A stretch of 64,000 nt of DNA from Odontocerum albicorne (GCA_949825065.1 OX463852.1:12857897-12921896); one strand, 5' to 3'. Shown: positions 1 through 11,639, numbered from the stretch's first letter. Translations and numbers: made by a program. The notes: generated by a model from the sequence alone, not told the origin.

Positions 1-261
1 ATTGGGACACCTTTAGTTAAAATGCACAGTACGTACATATTGTAGATTAAGCACAAAACAAAGTTTACAAAAATGTGGACAAAACCACACTCAACATTTG
101 TTAGATCTATAATTCTAACCAAATTGAAATATTTTAATTTTCTTTTATATTATATAAGAGAATGTAACAAAATTAAAAAAGTAAACAAAAAGTACTCAAG
201 ATTATGTATTCAGGTTTTAACATAGAATCTACATATTTAAACAAAAACATGAGTTGTATTG
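1..261. other. AT-rich DNA without recognised feature
   Basis: The stretch is AT-rich, with no open frame of note and no similarity to a known family that I can recognise. It directly precedes the left terminal repeat of the Tc1/mariner-type element. Confidence 0.6.
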
Positions 262-263
262 TA

Positions 264-1495
264 CAAGTGTGTTTTATGTTCCAGGCTAATGTTTTTTTGA
301 ATAACTTATAAATGAAACACGATTTTATAATTTATATTTGATTGATTGTATGGTCTTTACCATTATGTATGGAATATAATGTCGGTCAAGTGGCCGCCTC
401 TGGCCGTGCCGCAAACGCGAGCTCTTTCAAGCATATTTTTCATAACATTCTCGCAGACTTCTGGAGTTATTTCAGCAATTTCTTTTCGAATGTTGTCCTT
501 AAGCATCGGGATTGTGGTTGGTTTGTTGGTATACACCTTTACCTTCAAGTACCCCTATAGGAAATAATCGGGGACTGTCAAATCAGGGAATCGTGGGGGC
601 CAGTTGATATCACCATTTTTTGACATTATTCGGCTGTGAAAAGTTTCTCGCAAATTTGCATCGTAGCACGAGCTGTGTGATGTGGCACTATCCTGTTGGA
701 ACCACATGTGCTGTAGGCCCAATTGATCCAATTCGGACACAAAAAAAATTTACCAACATGTCACAATAGCGATCACCAGTATTGCCTCTAGCATCCTCAA
801 AGAAATATGACCCAATGATGCCGCCGGCCCAAATGGCGCACCATAGTCACTCTACGAGGGTGTAATGGTCGTTGGTGTATCAATTGAAGATTTTCAGTGC
901 CTCCACAGCAGCCCCGACAGCCGAGTCGAAATATGCCTCGTTTGCTCATGATTTTTTGCCAAAAATGGTGGTCGTCTATACCGACCTGTAAAACCCGAGC
1001 ACTCCAATCTCGCCGCCGTTTATGGTCATTTTCCTGTAGCTCTTGTGTCAATTGAATTTTATAAGGATAAAAATGCAAATCTTTTTTAAAATTTTTAACA
1101 AACATGATGGAAACATTCCCAATTCTTGTGCACGGTGTCAATGAGGTGCACGGACGTTCACCAACACTCTGCCTCACTGCATCAATCTTTTTTAGTGAAC
1201 GTTGGTGTACGGTGCCGCCCAGACTTTGCTTTATCTCCTAGTGTATGCAAATTTTCAAAATTATTCATTACACACTGAATGCTTTGTACATAATTAAAAC
1301 AAAAAAAACACAATTTTCTTCGCGTATTCACAATCGAACAATTATTTAAATAACTTCAACACGTTGTTGCTGAGTTAGATGCTCCATAATAAATTGTTAT
1401 CGACAACTCTCCATGACTGTCAAATATGAACTGACAAACAGCCAAATCAAAATGGCGGTCAAGCAAAATCGGCCTGGAACATAAAACGCACCCTG
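264..1495 (-). mobile_element. Tc1/mariner-superfamily DNA transposon, degenerate, with TIRs and TA target sites
   Basis: The left end reads GTGTGTTTTATGTTCCAGGC (267-286) and the right end is its inverted counterpart (1472-1493), with one substitution and a one-base length difference. Both ends abut TA dinucleotides (262-263 and 1496-1497), the target duplication of this superfamily. The element is about 1.23 kb, normal for the group, and encloses a broken transposase on the minus strand. The intact frame and spacing make this a structurally complete but dead copy. TIR and TA are seen directly; assignment to the superfamily rests on the transposase inside. Confidence 0.8.
363..1387 (-). pseudogene. 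Tc1/mariner-superfamily transposase pseudogene
   Basis: The original start appears to be the ATG at 1387-1385, followed by MEHLTQQQRVEVI, the usual opening of an insect group of DDE transposases; a stop follows 13 codons in. Fragments then occur in different frames: HPYK/QLTQELQENDHKRR (1100-1000 region), SENxQLIHQRPLHPRRVT (about 880), WFQQDSATSH with the second catalytic Asp (about 700), NWPPRFPDLTVPDYFLW (about 560-610), and the C-terminal ITPEV...RGGHLTDIIFHT ending at the TAA 363-365. At least three frameshifts or stops separate them. It would have cut and rejoined its own TIRs; it cannot be functional now. Family recognised by motif order and spacing. Confidence 0.8.
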
Positions 1496-1497
1496 TA

Positions 1498-2515
1498 TTA
1501 TATAACGTTTTTGTTATAAAAAGTAAAACCTGGAAAGTGTGCCATGTGACAATCCTTTCCAACCAATCAGAAATATGTTACAAAGCTTCAAGTGAAAACC
1601 AAAATAGAACCCTTTCTAAAATAATTTGGGTACCAATAAGAATCGGACCCACAGCTGAGAAATAAAACAGGTGTTTTATCTATAAGGTCAAGGTCAGCCT
1701 TTCTTTACACTGTTTTTGATAACATTTAAAATGAGCTTAATAAATAAAATTATCAATGCGTAAAAAATTATTTAAAATTAATGATAAAGTAGAATACAAA
1801 ATCAAAAAATAGCACATCATCATGAAATATGAACTATGATTTAATTTTAAAGTGAAAATTAGAGTAAAATCATGAACAATATTTGATGAAGTCTAAATTT
1901 CTAATATGTAGACTACTTAAGCTTTTAAAAAATGTATTTTTCCTTACATTATAGAAAAAAAAAACATTTTTCTTATCATTAACACAACAAAAAAACAATT
2001 TATCTGCATAAACAACTTATGCACTAGTGGCTGAATAAAAATAAAATCATGCTGAGGAGTGTCATCTAAATTTTCGAAGTTCGATTCGCAAACAAATTCC
2101 ACTGCAGCAAAAAAATCCAGGCTACTAATTTAAGGGGATTAACTTTTTGGTCATTCTGAAAAGCAAACATAAATTGTCTAACTCTACCTGACTAGTAAAC
2201 ACTCCATTATATCTAACATATTTATTAATATTAAAATTTTAATATTATAATAAAACTTTTGACTTGATTAATTTGCAAGTCTAAAAAAATTCCTACATTA
2301 TTTTTTGATCACTACTTTTTATAATCTTGAAAAAAATATCCCAAAAGGTATTTAAAAAGATGCGGAATAAGAAAAAACTGAAATATTAAAATCATGTTAA
2401 AAATGTATCCAATAACTTTAGAATTGTGTCATATGCAGATTGCAATATCTTGAATTATAGCTACAAATATTTAGTAAAAATGTTCATTCATTCATATGGT
2501 ACCCTACAATATATA
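1498..2515. other. AT-rich intergenic or 3'-flanking DNA, no feature seen
   Basis: About 1 kb of very AT-rich sequence with homopolymer runs. I see no coding signal, terminal repeat or RNA gene. It lies 3' of the last mnb exon identified and could be intron, 3' UTR or intergenic DNA; the sequence does not decide. Confidence 0.55.
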
Positions 2516-2519
2516 TGAA

Positions 2520-2812
2520 TTCATCATACAGACATTTTGAAGAACATGGTCGGGAGACAATATTATATTCAGCCCTTCGGGTTAAGAACCACTGGAGTAG
2601 GCAGGTAACTCATAGTTCGCTACTGTATGTATTCGAAATAATATGGCACATGGACAGGCAAGAACAATCGCACATGTCCGTGAGTTTTGTTACAAGACTA
2701 ACTCTAACCAGACTGGAACCATTTTATTTTAGGTACCATCAGGAATCGAACTCTAAGCCCCCAGGTGAAGACCACCATCTTACCAACAAGATCAAGGAGG
2801 TCATCATGGATG
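2520..2812 (-). repeat. tRNA-headed SINE, diverged (family A)
   Basis: On the minus strand the head begins GACCTCC at about 2806, runs through an A-box-like TTGTTGGTAAGATGG and a B-box AGTTCGATTCC, and ends GATGGTACC, the layout of a tRNA-derived SINE. The remainder (about 2520-2735) matches the copy at 33240-33530 in order: a GGGAGACAA string, a GGAACCACTG string, then the head. The open frame across it is incidental. Confidence 0.6.
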
Positions 2813-2820
2813 TATTTTAA

Positions 2821-3689
2821 TGATTATATTATATTAAGGATATGAACAATATGTTAATTTTATTTTTATGTAATTCTTAACATATTGATGACTATAAAAA
2901 GAGTATACAGGTTGTATGTATCTGCATTGTACTTAATGAACTAATTATGCTAACTTGACTATCATATTGAGGTAAGCAACTACCTTTTGAGACTTGATTA
3001 GTCACAGTTGTGTTTTTGCAATGATCCTATGAACCAGCATAAATTAAAAAAAGTGAGTTATAGCAACACCTAGCCTAGTTTATTATTTTTTTATTCCTAT
3101 TTCCCAAAAACCAAAATTTATCCAAAATAAAATTACAAGACATCTTTTCATTTTTCCATACTTTAAAATAAACATTTTTAAGAAAAATCAAGCGGTCGAA
3201 TTTAAATTCAATATGTTAAAAATAAACTAATGTTATTCATGCAGTAATGAAACAAAAAAAAAAACAATGTTATTGCAAAACATAAAGAAAAACTCGGAGT
3301 GCTACCGCAAGTGAGTTGGATGTTTGCGTGAGGGGGGTATATTAGTAAGAGTTTGACCTCGGACCTGGATCACAAATGGTTAATGTCGGGAGCTTGGTGG
3401 CGACAGACATACAGAGTCTAGCTCCTTAGGGGTGGGGGCGGGCCGCGACCACCGGTAGTCATCGGCCGCACTCTGGGCACAAAATAACACCCCCATAACA
3501 AATGGCACCCAAACTGCATTGTTACATTAATAAGTGCATGTTGATAAAGTTAACGCATCTTCAGAACATAAGATCAAAATGGTTACATATCTAAAGAAAT
3601 CAATTAGAAATGAGCAATTTCATGTTTACAGCTATAATATACATAATAAAAATAAGATATTTTTTTCTTTTAAAAAGAATAAATTTGAC
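2821..3689. other. Non-coding stretch with an unassigned GC-rich patch
   Basis: Mostly AT-rich. A GC-rich patch at about 3295-3500 contains GGGGTGGGGGCGGGCC and CACCGGTAGTCATCGG. It stands out from its surroundings, but I cannot assign it to a gene, SINE or rRNA. It may be a fragment of an unrecognised repeat. Confidence 0.4.
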
Positions 3690-3815
3690 CAAAATCATGG
3701 ATATCCATATACCCTCGGAAAATGGTCTTCTCATTCGGGGGGAGTAGTTCAGCGCAAGTTTTGAACCGGTGACCTTAACAAATGTCCTGAGCGTTAACTA
3801 CATAGCCATGTACCA
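3690..3815 (-). repeat. tRNA-like SINE head, diverged (family B)
   Basis: Read on the minus strand, GGTACATGGC is followed by GTAGTTAACGCTC (A-box region) and CACCGGTTCAAAACT (B-box region). The same opening, GGTACATGGCCGCGCGTTAA, occurs at about 62141 on the plus strand, so both look like members of a second SINE family. The body is not identified. Confidence 0.35.
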
Positions 3816-4265
3816 CATTGATATGTTTCGTGTCATTAAATAATTCATTAATTTAGCACTTCCTAGTATGAATGTATCGAGTTGGAAAATTTTAGGGGCA
3901 TCCCAGTATTAGCAAACATATGTGCATTTTTATGAAAAAAATTAAAAATATTACCAGTGATTATTAAATATAGATAAATAAATGTACAATATGTTCCAAT
4001 ACATTAGAAGTATTCCCCAAATGTTTTATTTACATAAAATAAATATTCGAAACCTGTATTGCCATGAAATTTTCGAATTTATAAGTTTCCAATGTTCATA
4101 CAAAAATAATTTACAAAAAGTTTGAAACTTTTTAACACTAAAAATTCAATTGCTCTACTAAAAAAAATTATATTAATAGCACACGCAAAATATTTTTATT
4201 CATCAAAAGAAATTTAATAAAAAGTTACATATAAGATGTTCTTTGTTATTGAGTGTTTTGTTTAA

Positions 4266-6761
4266 CCCATTAACGCCCGCCGTACACGCTTGTGTACACC
4301 TGTTCAAAGCGCGAATTGGTGTTTTCTTTATATGATTATTATGGAAGTAATTACTTATTTCGAAACTATAAAATAGTAGTTAACTATAAAAAAATAAAAT
4401 TTGGCAATAATGCGTAAATAAATATCATTGGTTTATCATCGCAATATGGATATGAAATAAGATTTTTTTCGTAAGATGTTTTTAACGTTTTTATTATAAA
4501 TAATAAAATATTTTCTCTTGTTTTTTTATTATTAGGTATAGTTAGACTCTATTATAACGCGTGATTTTATTACTGCAACGAAAAAAATTTTTTATGGTGT
4601 GCTGGGTTATATTTTATTGCCCTGTACACAAGCGTGTACAATGGGCATCTGACTGTAAAAATGTTAATGACTCGTGGAAGCAGATCATATTCAGTTCGCT
4701 TTTGTTTCTTGCTCAGTTCATACCCTGCAGTGTGCTAAAGGCATAATTCGATAACACATATATTTGATAACCCGATAACTATAATTGTCGAATCCTGAAA
4801 TACTTAAAATTTTTAAAATGGCGGCCCGTCGTGTTTTCACAAGCCATAATACCTATACAAGACTCGAAGAAGCCCTTGAATCAATAATGTCCGATGAAAA
4901 CGATGAAGTCGAATACGATATAGTATTGATTCCACCAAATCCTGATGTCCTGAGTGACGAAGAAGAAGGGAATGACGATGATTTGACGTCCTCTAATCTT
5001 CCAAAAGATGTGCCAGGTACAGTGCAAGTAATTCCACGTCGTCCTGGCCATGATATTTCGGACTGGGACTACAGTGATGATGAGCCGCTTTCTAATTATA
5101 TAAGATCTTCAAAACGAGTTAAAAGTCAAGACGCACCTAAGTGGAGAAAAACTTCACCTATATATAGTACAACACATAACATTACCGATGCCATTCAGAG
5201 CAGACAAAAGACTGTTGTAGAATCCATAAAAGACCACAACCCTACAATGTTGTTTGAAAAATTCTTTGATGAAGAGGTTATGAACTTGATAACACAAAAT
5301 AGTGTTTTGTACGCTGGTCAAAATAATCGACATAATTTTGAAATTAATTGTGAGGACTTGAAATCTTTTTTGGGCATATTGATATTGACTGGATATCACG
5401 AATTACCTACCGAACGTGCTTATTGGAGTTTGGATGAAGATCTTGGCATTCCATTGGTTGCAAATTGCATGTCACGTAATAGGTTTTTGGAAATAAAAAG
5501 AAACCTACACTTTGCAGACAATTCTCTAGTTGAAAATTCGAATGATAAAATGTTCAAAGTGAGACCATTGTGTAATCTTATTCAGAGAAACTCGTGCCAG
5601 TGGGGAGTTTTTCATAAAAATTTGTCTGTAGATGAGTCCATGATTAAATATTTTGGCCGTCATTCAGCCAAACAATTCATAATGGGAAAACCTGTGAGGT
5701 TTGGCTATCGGAATTGGGCAGCAACAAGTTCTGATGGCTACTGCTACACATTTGACATTTATTGCGGCAAGTCATCTACAGAAGTTTCTGCTGATCCTCT
5801 CAGCGCGAGAGTCGTAAAATCTCTGCTGGCAAAGATGCCAATTGTACCAAATGAACATATTGTGTACTTCGATAACTTTTTTACAAATTATCAGTTGTTG
5901 CATGATTTGCGACTCTTAGGCTACAGGGCCACAGGCACAATGCGAGAGAATAGAACTAAGAATTGTCCACTTACCACTGTGAAGGTAATGAAAAAGCGAC
6001 CTAGAGCAGAGTATGACTACCGATTTGACACAAAAAATGAAATTACAATTGTACGCTGGAAAGATAATAATGTTGTTACAATGGGATCCAATTTTGACAG
6101 TATAGAGCCTCTGGGAAAAGTGAGAAGATGGTGCAAGGTTCAAAAGCAAAAAGTGGAAGTCAATGTCCCAAGACTGTTTATAAATTACAACAGAGGAATG
6201 GGTGGCGTCGACCAAATGGATCAGTCCATCAGTCTTTACCGAGTGTCCATAAGAGGAAAAAAATGGTGGTGGGTAATCTTTACCTACTTACTAGATATGG
6301 CTATTTCTAATGCTTGGCGACTACATGTGTTACTCAGCAAGACTGGACAGGTGACATGTATGGACCAATTATTGTTCAGACGGACGATTGCCCGAGGGTA
6401 CATACGACACATAAAAACGAAAAGTCATCCGACATCGTCAAAAATACTTGGATTGGAGCAAAAAAATAATGGTCACAACCCCGAACGCATAGAAAACCCA
6501 TTGCGTTGTGTTATTTGCCACAACCGAGGTCGCTGGCGATGCGGACTCTGTAAGAAAACGTTGTGTGTTGAGCGACCGTGTTTTGGACAATTTCACTCTT
6601 AAACCGCCCACTGTACACAGCCGTGTACAGCCCTTTATTTTCTAAAATATAAGTGTTTATTTAAATTTTTCTTTTCTAATAGTATTAAGTGTTCACAATG
6701 TTGTAATAAATAACAATAAAAAATAATTTTCACATGTAGTTTTCTTTTGGGCGTTAATGGG
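4266..6761 (+). mobile_element. piggyBac transposon, structurally complete
   Basis: The element is flanked by TTAA on both sides (4262-4265 and 6762-6765). It has perfect 13-bp terminal inverted repeats, CCCATTAACGCCC at 4266-4278 and its complement at 6749-6761. Length is 2496 bp, within the usual range for autonomous piggyBac. It encloses one uninterrupted transposase frame in the plus direction. Three copies of a short palindrome of the form GTACAC-N4-GTGTAC sit at 4282-4297, 4624-4639 and 6613-6628. Perfect TIRs, perfect target duplication and an open frame suggest a young insertion. It lies 3' of the last recognised mnb exon, in the opposite orientation. Confidence 0.95.
4818..6602 (+). 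CDS. piggyBac transposase, apparently intact
   Basis: The open frame extends slightly upstream, but the first real ATG is at 4818 in an AAAATGG context, giving 594 residues. The N-terminus is acidic (EEALESIMSDENDEVEYD, DEEEGNDDD). The DDE_Tnp_1_7 core follows, with the three expected aspartates: D272 in NLSVDES, D352 in VYFDNFFTNY and D465 in GMGGVDQMDQ. The C-terminus is a cysteine-rich zinc-binding segment of about 30 residues (CVICHNRGRWRCGLCKKTLC) that in this family binds the transposon ends. No stop or frameshift is seen. Function: excision and TTAA-specific integration of its own element. A domesticated role is possible in principle, but the intact TIRs argue for a plain transposon. 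Confidence 0.95.
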   Translation: MAARRVFTSHNTYTRLEEALESIMSDENDEVEYDIVLIPPNPDVLSDEEEGNDDDLTSSNLPKDVPGTVQVIPRRPGHDISDWDYSDDEPLSNYIRSSKRVKSQDAPKWRKTSPIYSTTHNITDAIQSRQKTVVESIKDHNPTMLFEKFFDEEVMNLITQNSVLYAGQNNRHNFEINCEDLKSFLGILILTGYHELPTERAYWSLDEDLGIPLVANCMSRNRFLEIKRNLHFADNSLVENSNDKMFKVRPLCNLIQRNSCQWGVFHKNLSVDESMIKYFGRHSAKQFIMGKPVRFGYRNWAATSSDGYCYTFDIYCGKSSTEVSADPLSARVVKSLLAKMPIVPNEHIVYFDNFFTNYQLLHDLRLLGYRATGTMRENRTKNCPLTTVKVMKKRPRAEYDYRFDTKNEITIVRWKDNNVVTMGSNFDSIEPLGKVRRWCKVQKQKVEVNVPRLFINYNRGMGGVDQMDQSISLYRVSIRGKKWWWVIFTYLLDMAISNAWRLHVLLSKTGQVTCMDQLLFRRTIARGYIRHIKTKSHPTSSKILGLEQKNNGHNPERIENPLRCVICHNRGRWRCGLCKKTLCVERPCFGQFHS

Positions 6762-6765
6762 TTAA

Positions 6766-8418
6766 TATAGACAAAACAAATTATTCTTATTCTACTCCCA
6801 CTTAAATAGAAAAATTTACTATCCAGGTATATATTAATTTTAGAAGCAGTTTCAAAAGCTAGATATTTAGTGTACCAAATCAGCTGAGATATTTGGGATA
6901 TAACTGGCATAAAATGAAGATGTTAAAAATATGCTGACATGTAAGTAAAAATATAATATGAACATGAAAATTTTGAATGATAATCCTTAGTTTACAACAT
7001 GAATGCCACTTGATGAAAAATGAGCCCAAATTTGAAAAGCAGCACACAAAAAGCAAGCTGAAAGTGATGTAATTATATCTATATGAAATAGAATAAAATA
7101 CAATAGTGTATACAAAAATAATAAATTCACAATATATTTTATCTTGACACCAATTGCTCGAAAAGCAAACAGTTTAAATTGTATTTTCTTCAGTGTTAAA
7201 TTATGTAATTACAATTTATACAAAATGTTTGTCACTAACTTTAAAATTATTAGTCATAAATAAAATAAAATCCGTGTACTCTTGTTGTCAACTTATACTG
7301 CTCAAATTTATAAAAGTTGTTTCCTACTTTTTAATGTGAAAACAAATCAGGTCTTTTGAAGTTCAATTGTTTCACAATAGTGTTGATCCTAAAACATTGT
7401 CAAATAAAGATTTTAACTCAAAAATAGATGACAAATTCGGGATAGATTTACCATTTATTTTGTCCGACAGATAAATAATTGATGAGACATAAGGTCACGT
7501 TGTACATAGAGCAAGTTCAACAAATTATATGAGTTCATATTGATCGAATAATAACATAATAAGACTGTCATGTCTTCAAAGCACCAAGAAATGTACAGAT
7601 TTATATCCAAAATTACACAATTCTCCACATTCATTATCCAAGATAAGGAATGTAGAGAATAATGGTGTATATTAGTTCTACTTGATTTGATCCATAAGAT
7701 TTAATCTTATGGATCAAATCAAATAGAAACATACTTGATTTGATCCATAAGATTAAATCAAGAAAACTCACTAATCTAACTCTAATGAGTTTCAAATAAC
7801 TGTCCAAATCGTAGGCTAAAGGTATTAACCTTATATATATTCACGCTAAGCAAGTGTGCGCCCAAGGTTCGATTTATGGCGGATGCACCATGGACTGGTT
7901 TTACTCATAGACCATATTACATCTAAATTTATGATTTTTTTATAGCTCATAAGAAACTTAACATAAGATATAGCTTTAATCCAGTGTGAAACATGTCAAG
8001 TGCAGAAAACGCCTATAGGCATTTTTATAAATTTATGTTGGATGCTCAAAACGCCCATGAGCATTCTATTTTGAATTTCTTTGAATGGATTCAAAAACTA
8101 ATTAGTCTGGGGTTTATAAGGGTATATAATGATGAATTATACTTGTTCACACTTTTTATTATATTTAAAAATTTAAATATAGGCAATTTTTTTAGCAATC
8201 TAGTGATTTTATAAAAAATAATATTCAGCACTTAAAATGTTAAACAACATATTAAATAAATTATATAAATCTGACAAAATAAGGGCTGCAGAAGATTAGC
8301 CTTCTGTATGTATGTCTTGGAACTTTGATATCCTTGTCATCGGAGCTTTGGCAAGAGAATCAAGTATCTTTAATTAATCTGATTCTTTATTGAGTGTCAA
8401 AAATGTAAACAGGTAATG
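6766..8418. other. AT-rich DNA 3' of the last mnb exon found
   Basis: No exon with a clear splice frame was found on the minus strand here, so the remaining C-terminal mnb exons, if any, are either short and diverged or beyond position 1. The stretch holds the palindromic repeat at 7682-7754 and a degenerate B-box-like string (GGTTCGATTTATG) near 7865. Otherwise it is plain AT-rich sequence. Confidence 0.5.
7682..7754. repeat. 20-bp palindrome plus third copy of its arm
   Basis: TTGATTTGATCCATAAGATT (7682-7701) is followed after one base by its exact complement (7703-7722), then appears again in direct orientation at 7735-7754. Confidence 0.9.
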
Positions 8419-9120
<702 letters not shown>

Positions 9121-9124
9121 GCAA

Positions 9125-9420
9125 TCTATATGAATAAAAATGTAAATGTTCGTATATTAAAAATCTTTAATCTCCGAAAGTTCTTCACCGATTGCTTTGA
9201 AATTTTGACAAAAGGTTGCATTTGTATACGAGCATGTTTATATATATGTTTTTTTTTTATATACGGTTGTATATAAAAAAGTTTATAAAACAGACGAAAT
9301 AACGGGAGCGCCCCCTGCAGCAACACACGCAAACTAAAAAATTCTCATTGACAGTTATGTCGCATTGCATTTTCGACGTTTCGGAATTAATATTAAATAT
9401 TAAATAATAAATATTAAATA
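9125..9420 (+). repeat. Truncated Helitron-like 5' end
   Basis: Starting with TC at 9125, the sequence TCTATATGAATAAAAATG and the following AATCTCCGAAAGTTCTTCACC match the opening of the larger Helitron at 9421-9520. It breaks off after about 200 bp into AT-rich TAAATATTAAAT repeats. Most likely a truncated second copy or a tandem 5' end. Confidence 0.55.
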
Positions 9421-9519
9421 TCTACTATATATAAATAAAAATGTAAATGTTCGTTAATTAAAAATCTCCAATCTCCGAAAGTTCTTCACGGATTGCTTTG
9501 AAATTTTGAGTTTCATTTT

Positions 9520-9620
9520 GATTTTGAATATTAAATATTAAATAATTAAATATTAAATAATTAAATATTAAATATTAAATTATTAAATATTTATTAATAA
9601 ATATTTAAATAATAAATATT
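9520..9620. repeat. AT-only low-complexity tract (TAAATATTAAAT)
   Basis: About 100 bp of permuted TTAAATATTAAATAAT motifs, preceded by TTTCATTTTGATTTTGAATA. The same module occurs at 9385-9420, and inverted at 11590-11636 inside the Helitron helicase frame. Confidence 0.8.
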
Positions 9621-10361
9621 AAATTTTCAAATACGTTTATTGAAAAAGCCGCCATCTGCTTGGACGTAAAAGTATACTAAATTTTTATCCACCATTTTGT
9701 ATTGTGGCGTCGTAGTAATAGCTGTGCTATTTCAATTCGGTGTTTTTAAACTGTTTTTTATTATTTTTCAGTACAATTAGCGGTGAATTTGAACTGTATC
9801 AATTGATTTTCATTTGAATTCATGGTATGTATCTGTGTATGTTTTATACATTTGAATTATTAAAAGTTTCACGTGTTTCATGGAACTAACTTTTGACAAA
9901 TGTCAAATTTGATTTTAAGAAACTGCCACATTTTTGCTAATTTGTAACAAGATGTATTAATTTGTCATTATTGTTAGTTTTTTGTTATGTATTTATCTAA
10001 ATAACTTCCTATTTATTAGAATCGAGCCTTATATTAAAGTCGATAAAATAATTAAAATTACTGAACGTCGTTACAAGGTTGTATTGGGGCAAATTTGTCA
10101 ACTGTCATAGGACTCATCCTGAATTTCCGAAATATACTACCATTATTCACAAACATTAAACCGAATATGTGATTAATTTGATCCATTTCTTCCAGAGACG
10201 CCAAGAAATGTACTGAGGGAATCCAGCAAGCCAAAGAGAAACAACTGTGATGATGCGGAAGATAAATCAATTGTTAGTAAATCAATTTTTTTTACTCTTA
10301 GGTCCTTCCGATATTCATAGTTCGCCTTTAACACTAAACCTTAAATATTTCTGCTGAAGTA

Positions 10362-10800
10362 TTGGGTTGTCCAAAAAGTTCATTCACTTTTCAGGTAGAA
10401 ATAAAAAAAATTACTTTATTTAGATTATCAACGAGGCTATCATGGGAGTCACGATGCTCCGTCATGAGCTACACGACCAAATGATGAAACAATATTTAAT
10501 TCTGCTGTTTATAATTCCATATCCGCAGAACCTTTTTTCTTTTTGAGCAAATATATCTGGAGGTAACTTTTGCAGTCATCCAGGTAATCGATTTTTTCCC
10601 CTTGAGGCATTTCTGTAAAGAGCGGAACAATCAGATGTTACATCTGAGAAATTCAGCGGCTAAGTCAAAACTTCACCCAAGCTGTAACAATTATTTACGG
10701 TTCACCAAAGAAACATGCAGTCTAGAGTTATCCTGATGGAAAATTATTCCCTTTGTGTTCACTAATTAGGGGCATTTTGAATCGATAACTGTTTTCAATT
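10362..10800 (-). pseudogene. mariner 3' fragment with one terminal repeat
   Basis: TA at 10360-10361 is followed by TTGGGTTGTCCAAAAAGTTC, typical of a mariner end. On the minus strand the inner sequence gives GIIFHQDNSRLHVSLVNRK (containing the second catalytic Asp), then broken matches to the C-terminus (LFRSLQKCL). The N-terminal half and the second TIR are missing. It sits just before the Helitron Rep fragment, so it either inserted there or was left by a deletion. Confidence 0.6.
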
Positions 10801-10810
10801 TGTCAGGCAT

Positions 10811-11232
10811 GACATCACAGCACGTGTTTTCAGACAGAAACTGAAATAGCTGATGGATTTCATGGTAAGGCATGAAGTGTTTGGGTCTGTGCGCTGCTGG
10901 ATGTACTCAGTGGAATGGCAAAAGAGAGGATTGCCACATATACTAATCTGGCTCTATAACAAAATCACTTCAAACAAAATCAACAATGTAATATGCGCTG
11001 AAATACCCGATGCCGATGTCGATAAGGATTTGCATGAAGTTGTGACGAAAAATATGATACATGGACCTTGCGGTACACTGAATCCCAATTCACCATGCAT
11101 GATAGACAGAAAATGCTCTAATCGATATCCTCGAGCATTAGTATCCAACACAGTTACAGGGATGTGTGCATTAATGACGCGTGCAACACGTCACATCCAA
11201 ATCAAATTCGTGCATTGTTTGCAATCATATTG
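10811..11232 (+). pseudogene. Helitron Rep (Helitron_like_N) fragment
   Basis: The frame DITARVFRQKLK-stop-LMDFMVRHEVFG leads into CWMYSVEWQKRGLPHILIW and then ICAEIPDADVDKDLHEVVTK, MIHGPCGTLNPNSPCM and CSNRYPRA, all standard Helitron Rep signatures. The usual GLPHAHIL reads GLPHIL here: two residues are absent and the catalytic HUH pair is lost. A stop interrupts the beginning, and after about 11150 the sequence jumps to the helicase region (NDACNTSHPNQIR in another frame). Rep would nick and join single strands during rolling-circle transposition; this copy is dead. Confidence 0.8.
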
Positions 11233-11590
11233 ACCACCTGCTCTCCTTCATGTCCAACAGAGTTATTGGAGAAATAAAAATCGCACATAGCTTAAGATAT
11301 ATTATATCGAATACGCGAAGAAAATTCAAATATGAACATGGATTTCTCAGCAGAAATCTACAATGAAGCGTTGGTAATGATTGAAGATTTATGCTTAGAA
11401 ATCGCGAACAAAGTTCTCAATCAATTGGCAATGCCATCGCCGAATCGATCTGCTGCTGCTTCGTTCGATGTAGAATTGCGTCGTGAACAAAATTACAACA
11501 CGGGTGATCTTTTGTCGTATGTGCAATCAAATATTCCTAAGCTAACGCTTGAGCAAAAAGGCATTTACGATCAGATAATGCAAAATTTAA
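11160..11590 (+). pseudogene. Helitron helicase-region fragment
   Basis: Reading through stops, one sees INDACNTSHPNQIRALFAII, TTCSPSCPTELLEK, FSAEIYNEALVMIEDLCLEI and SYVQSNIPKLTLEQKGIYD. These match the segment of the insect Helitron protein between Rep and the Pif1-like ATPase. The open part begins near ATG 11332. The frame runs into an AT-only tract (11590-11636) that is not Helitron coding sequence. Confidence 0.7.
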
Positions 11591-11639
11591 TATTTAATAT
11601 TTATTATTAAATATTTAATATTCGAAATCAAAATGAAAA

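Noticed and set aside
4785..4817. Upstream extension of the piggyBac transposase frame
   Set aside because: The codon at 4785 is TTG, not ATG; the first ATG is 4818 in a good context.
10058..10270. Minus-strand 70-codon frame ending SIFRKFRMSPMTVDKFAP, reminiscent of a PIF/Harbinger N-terminus
   Set aside because: Similarity is limited to a short FRKFRMSP string, with no DDE part and no terminal repeats; on the plus strand the same DNA also reads plausibly, so no call is made.
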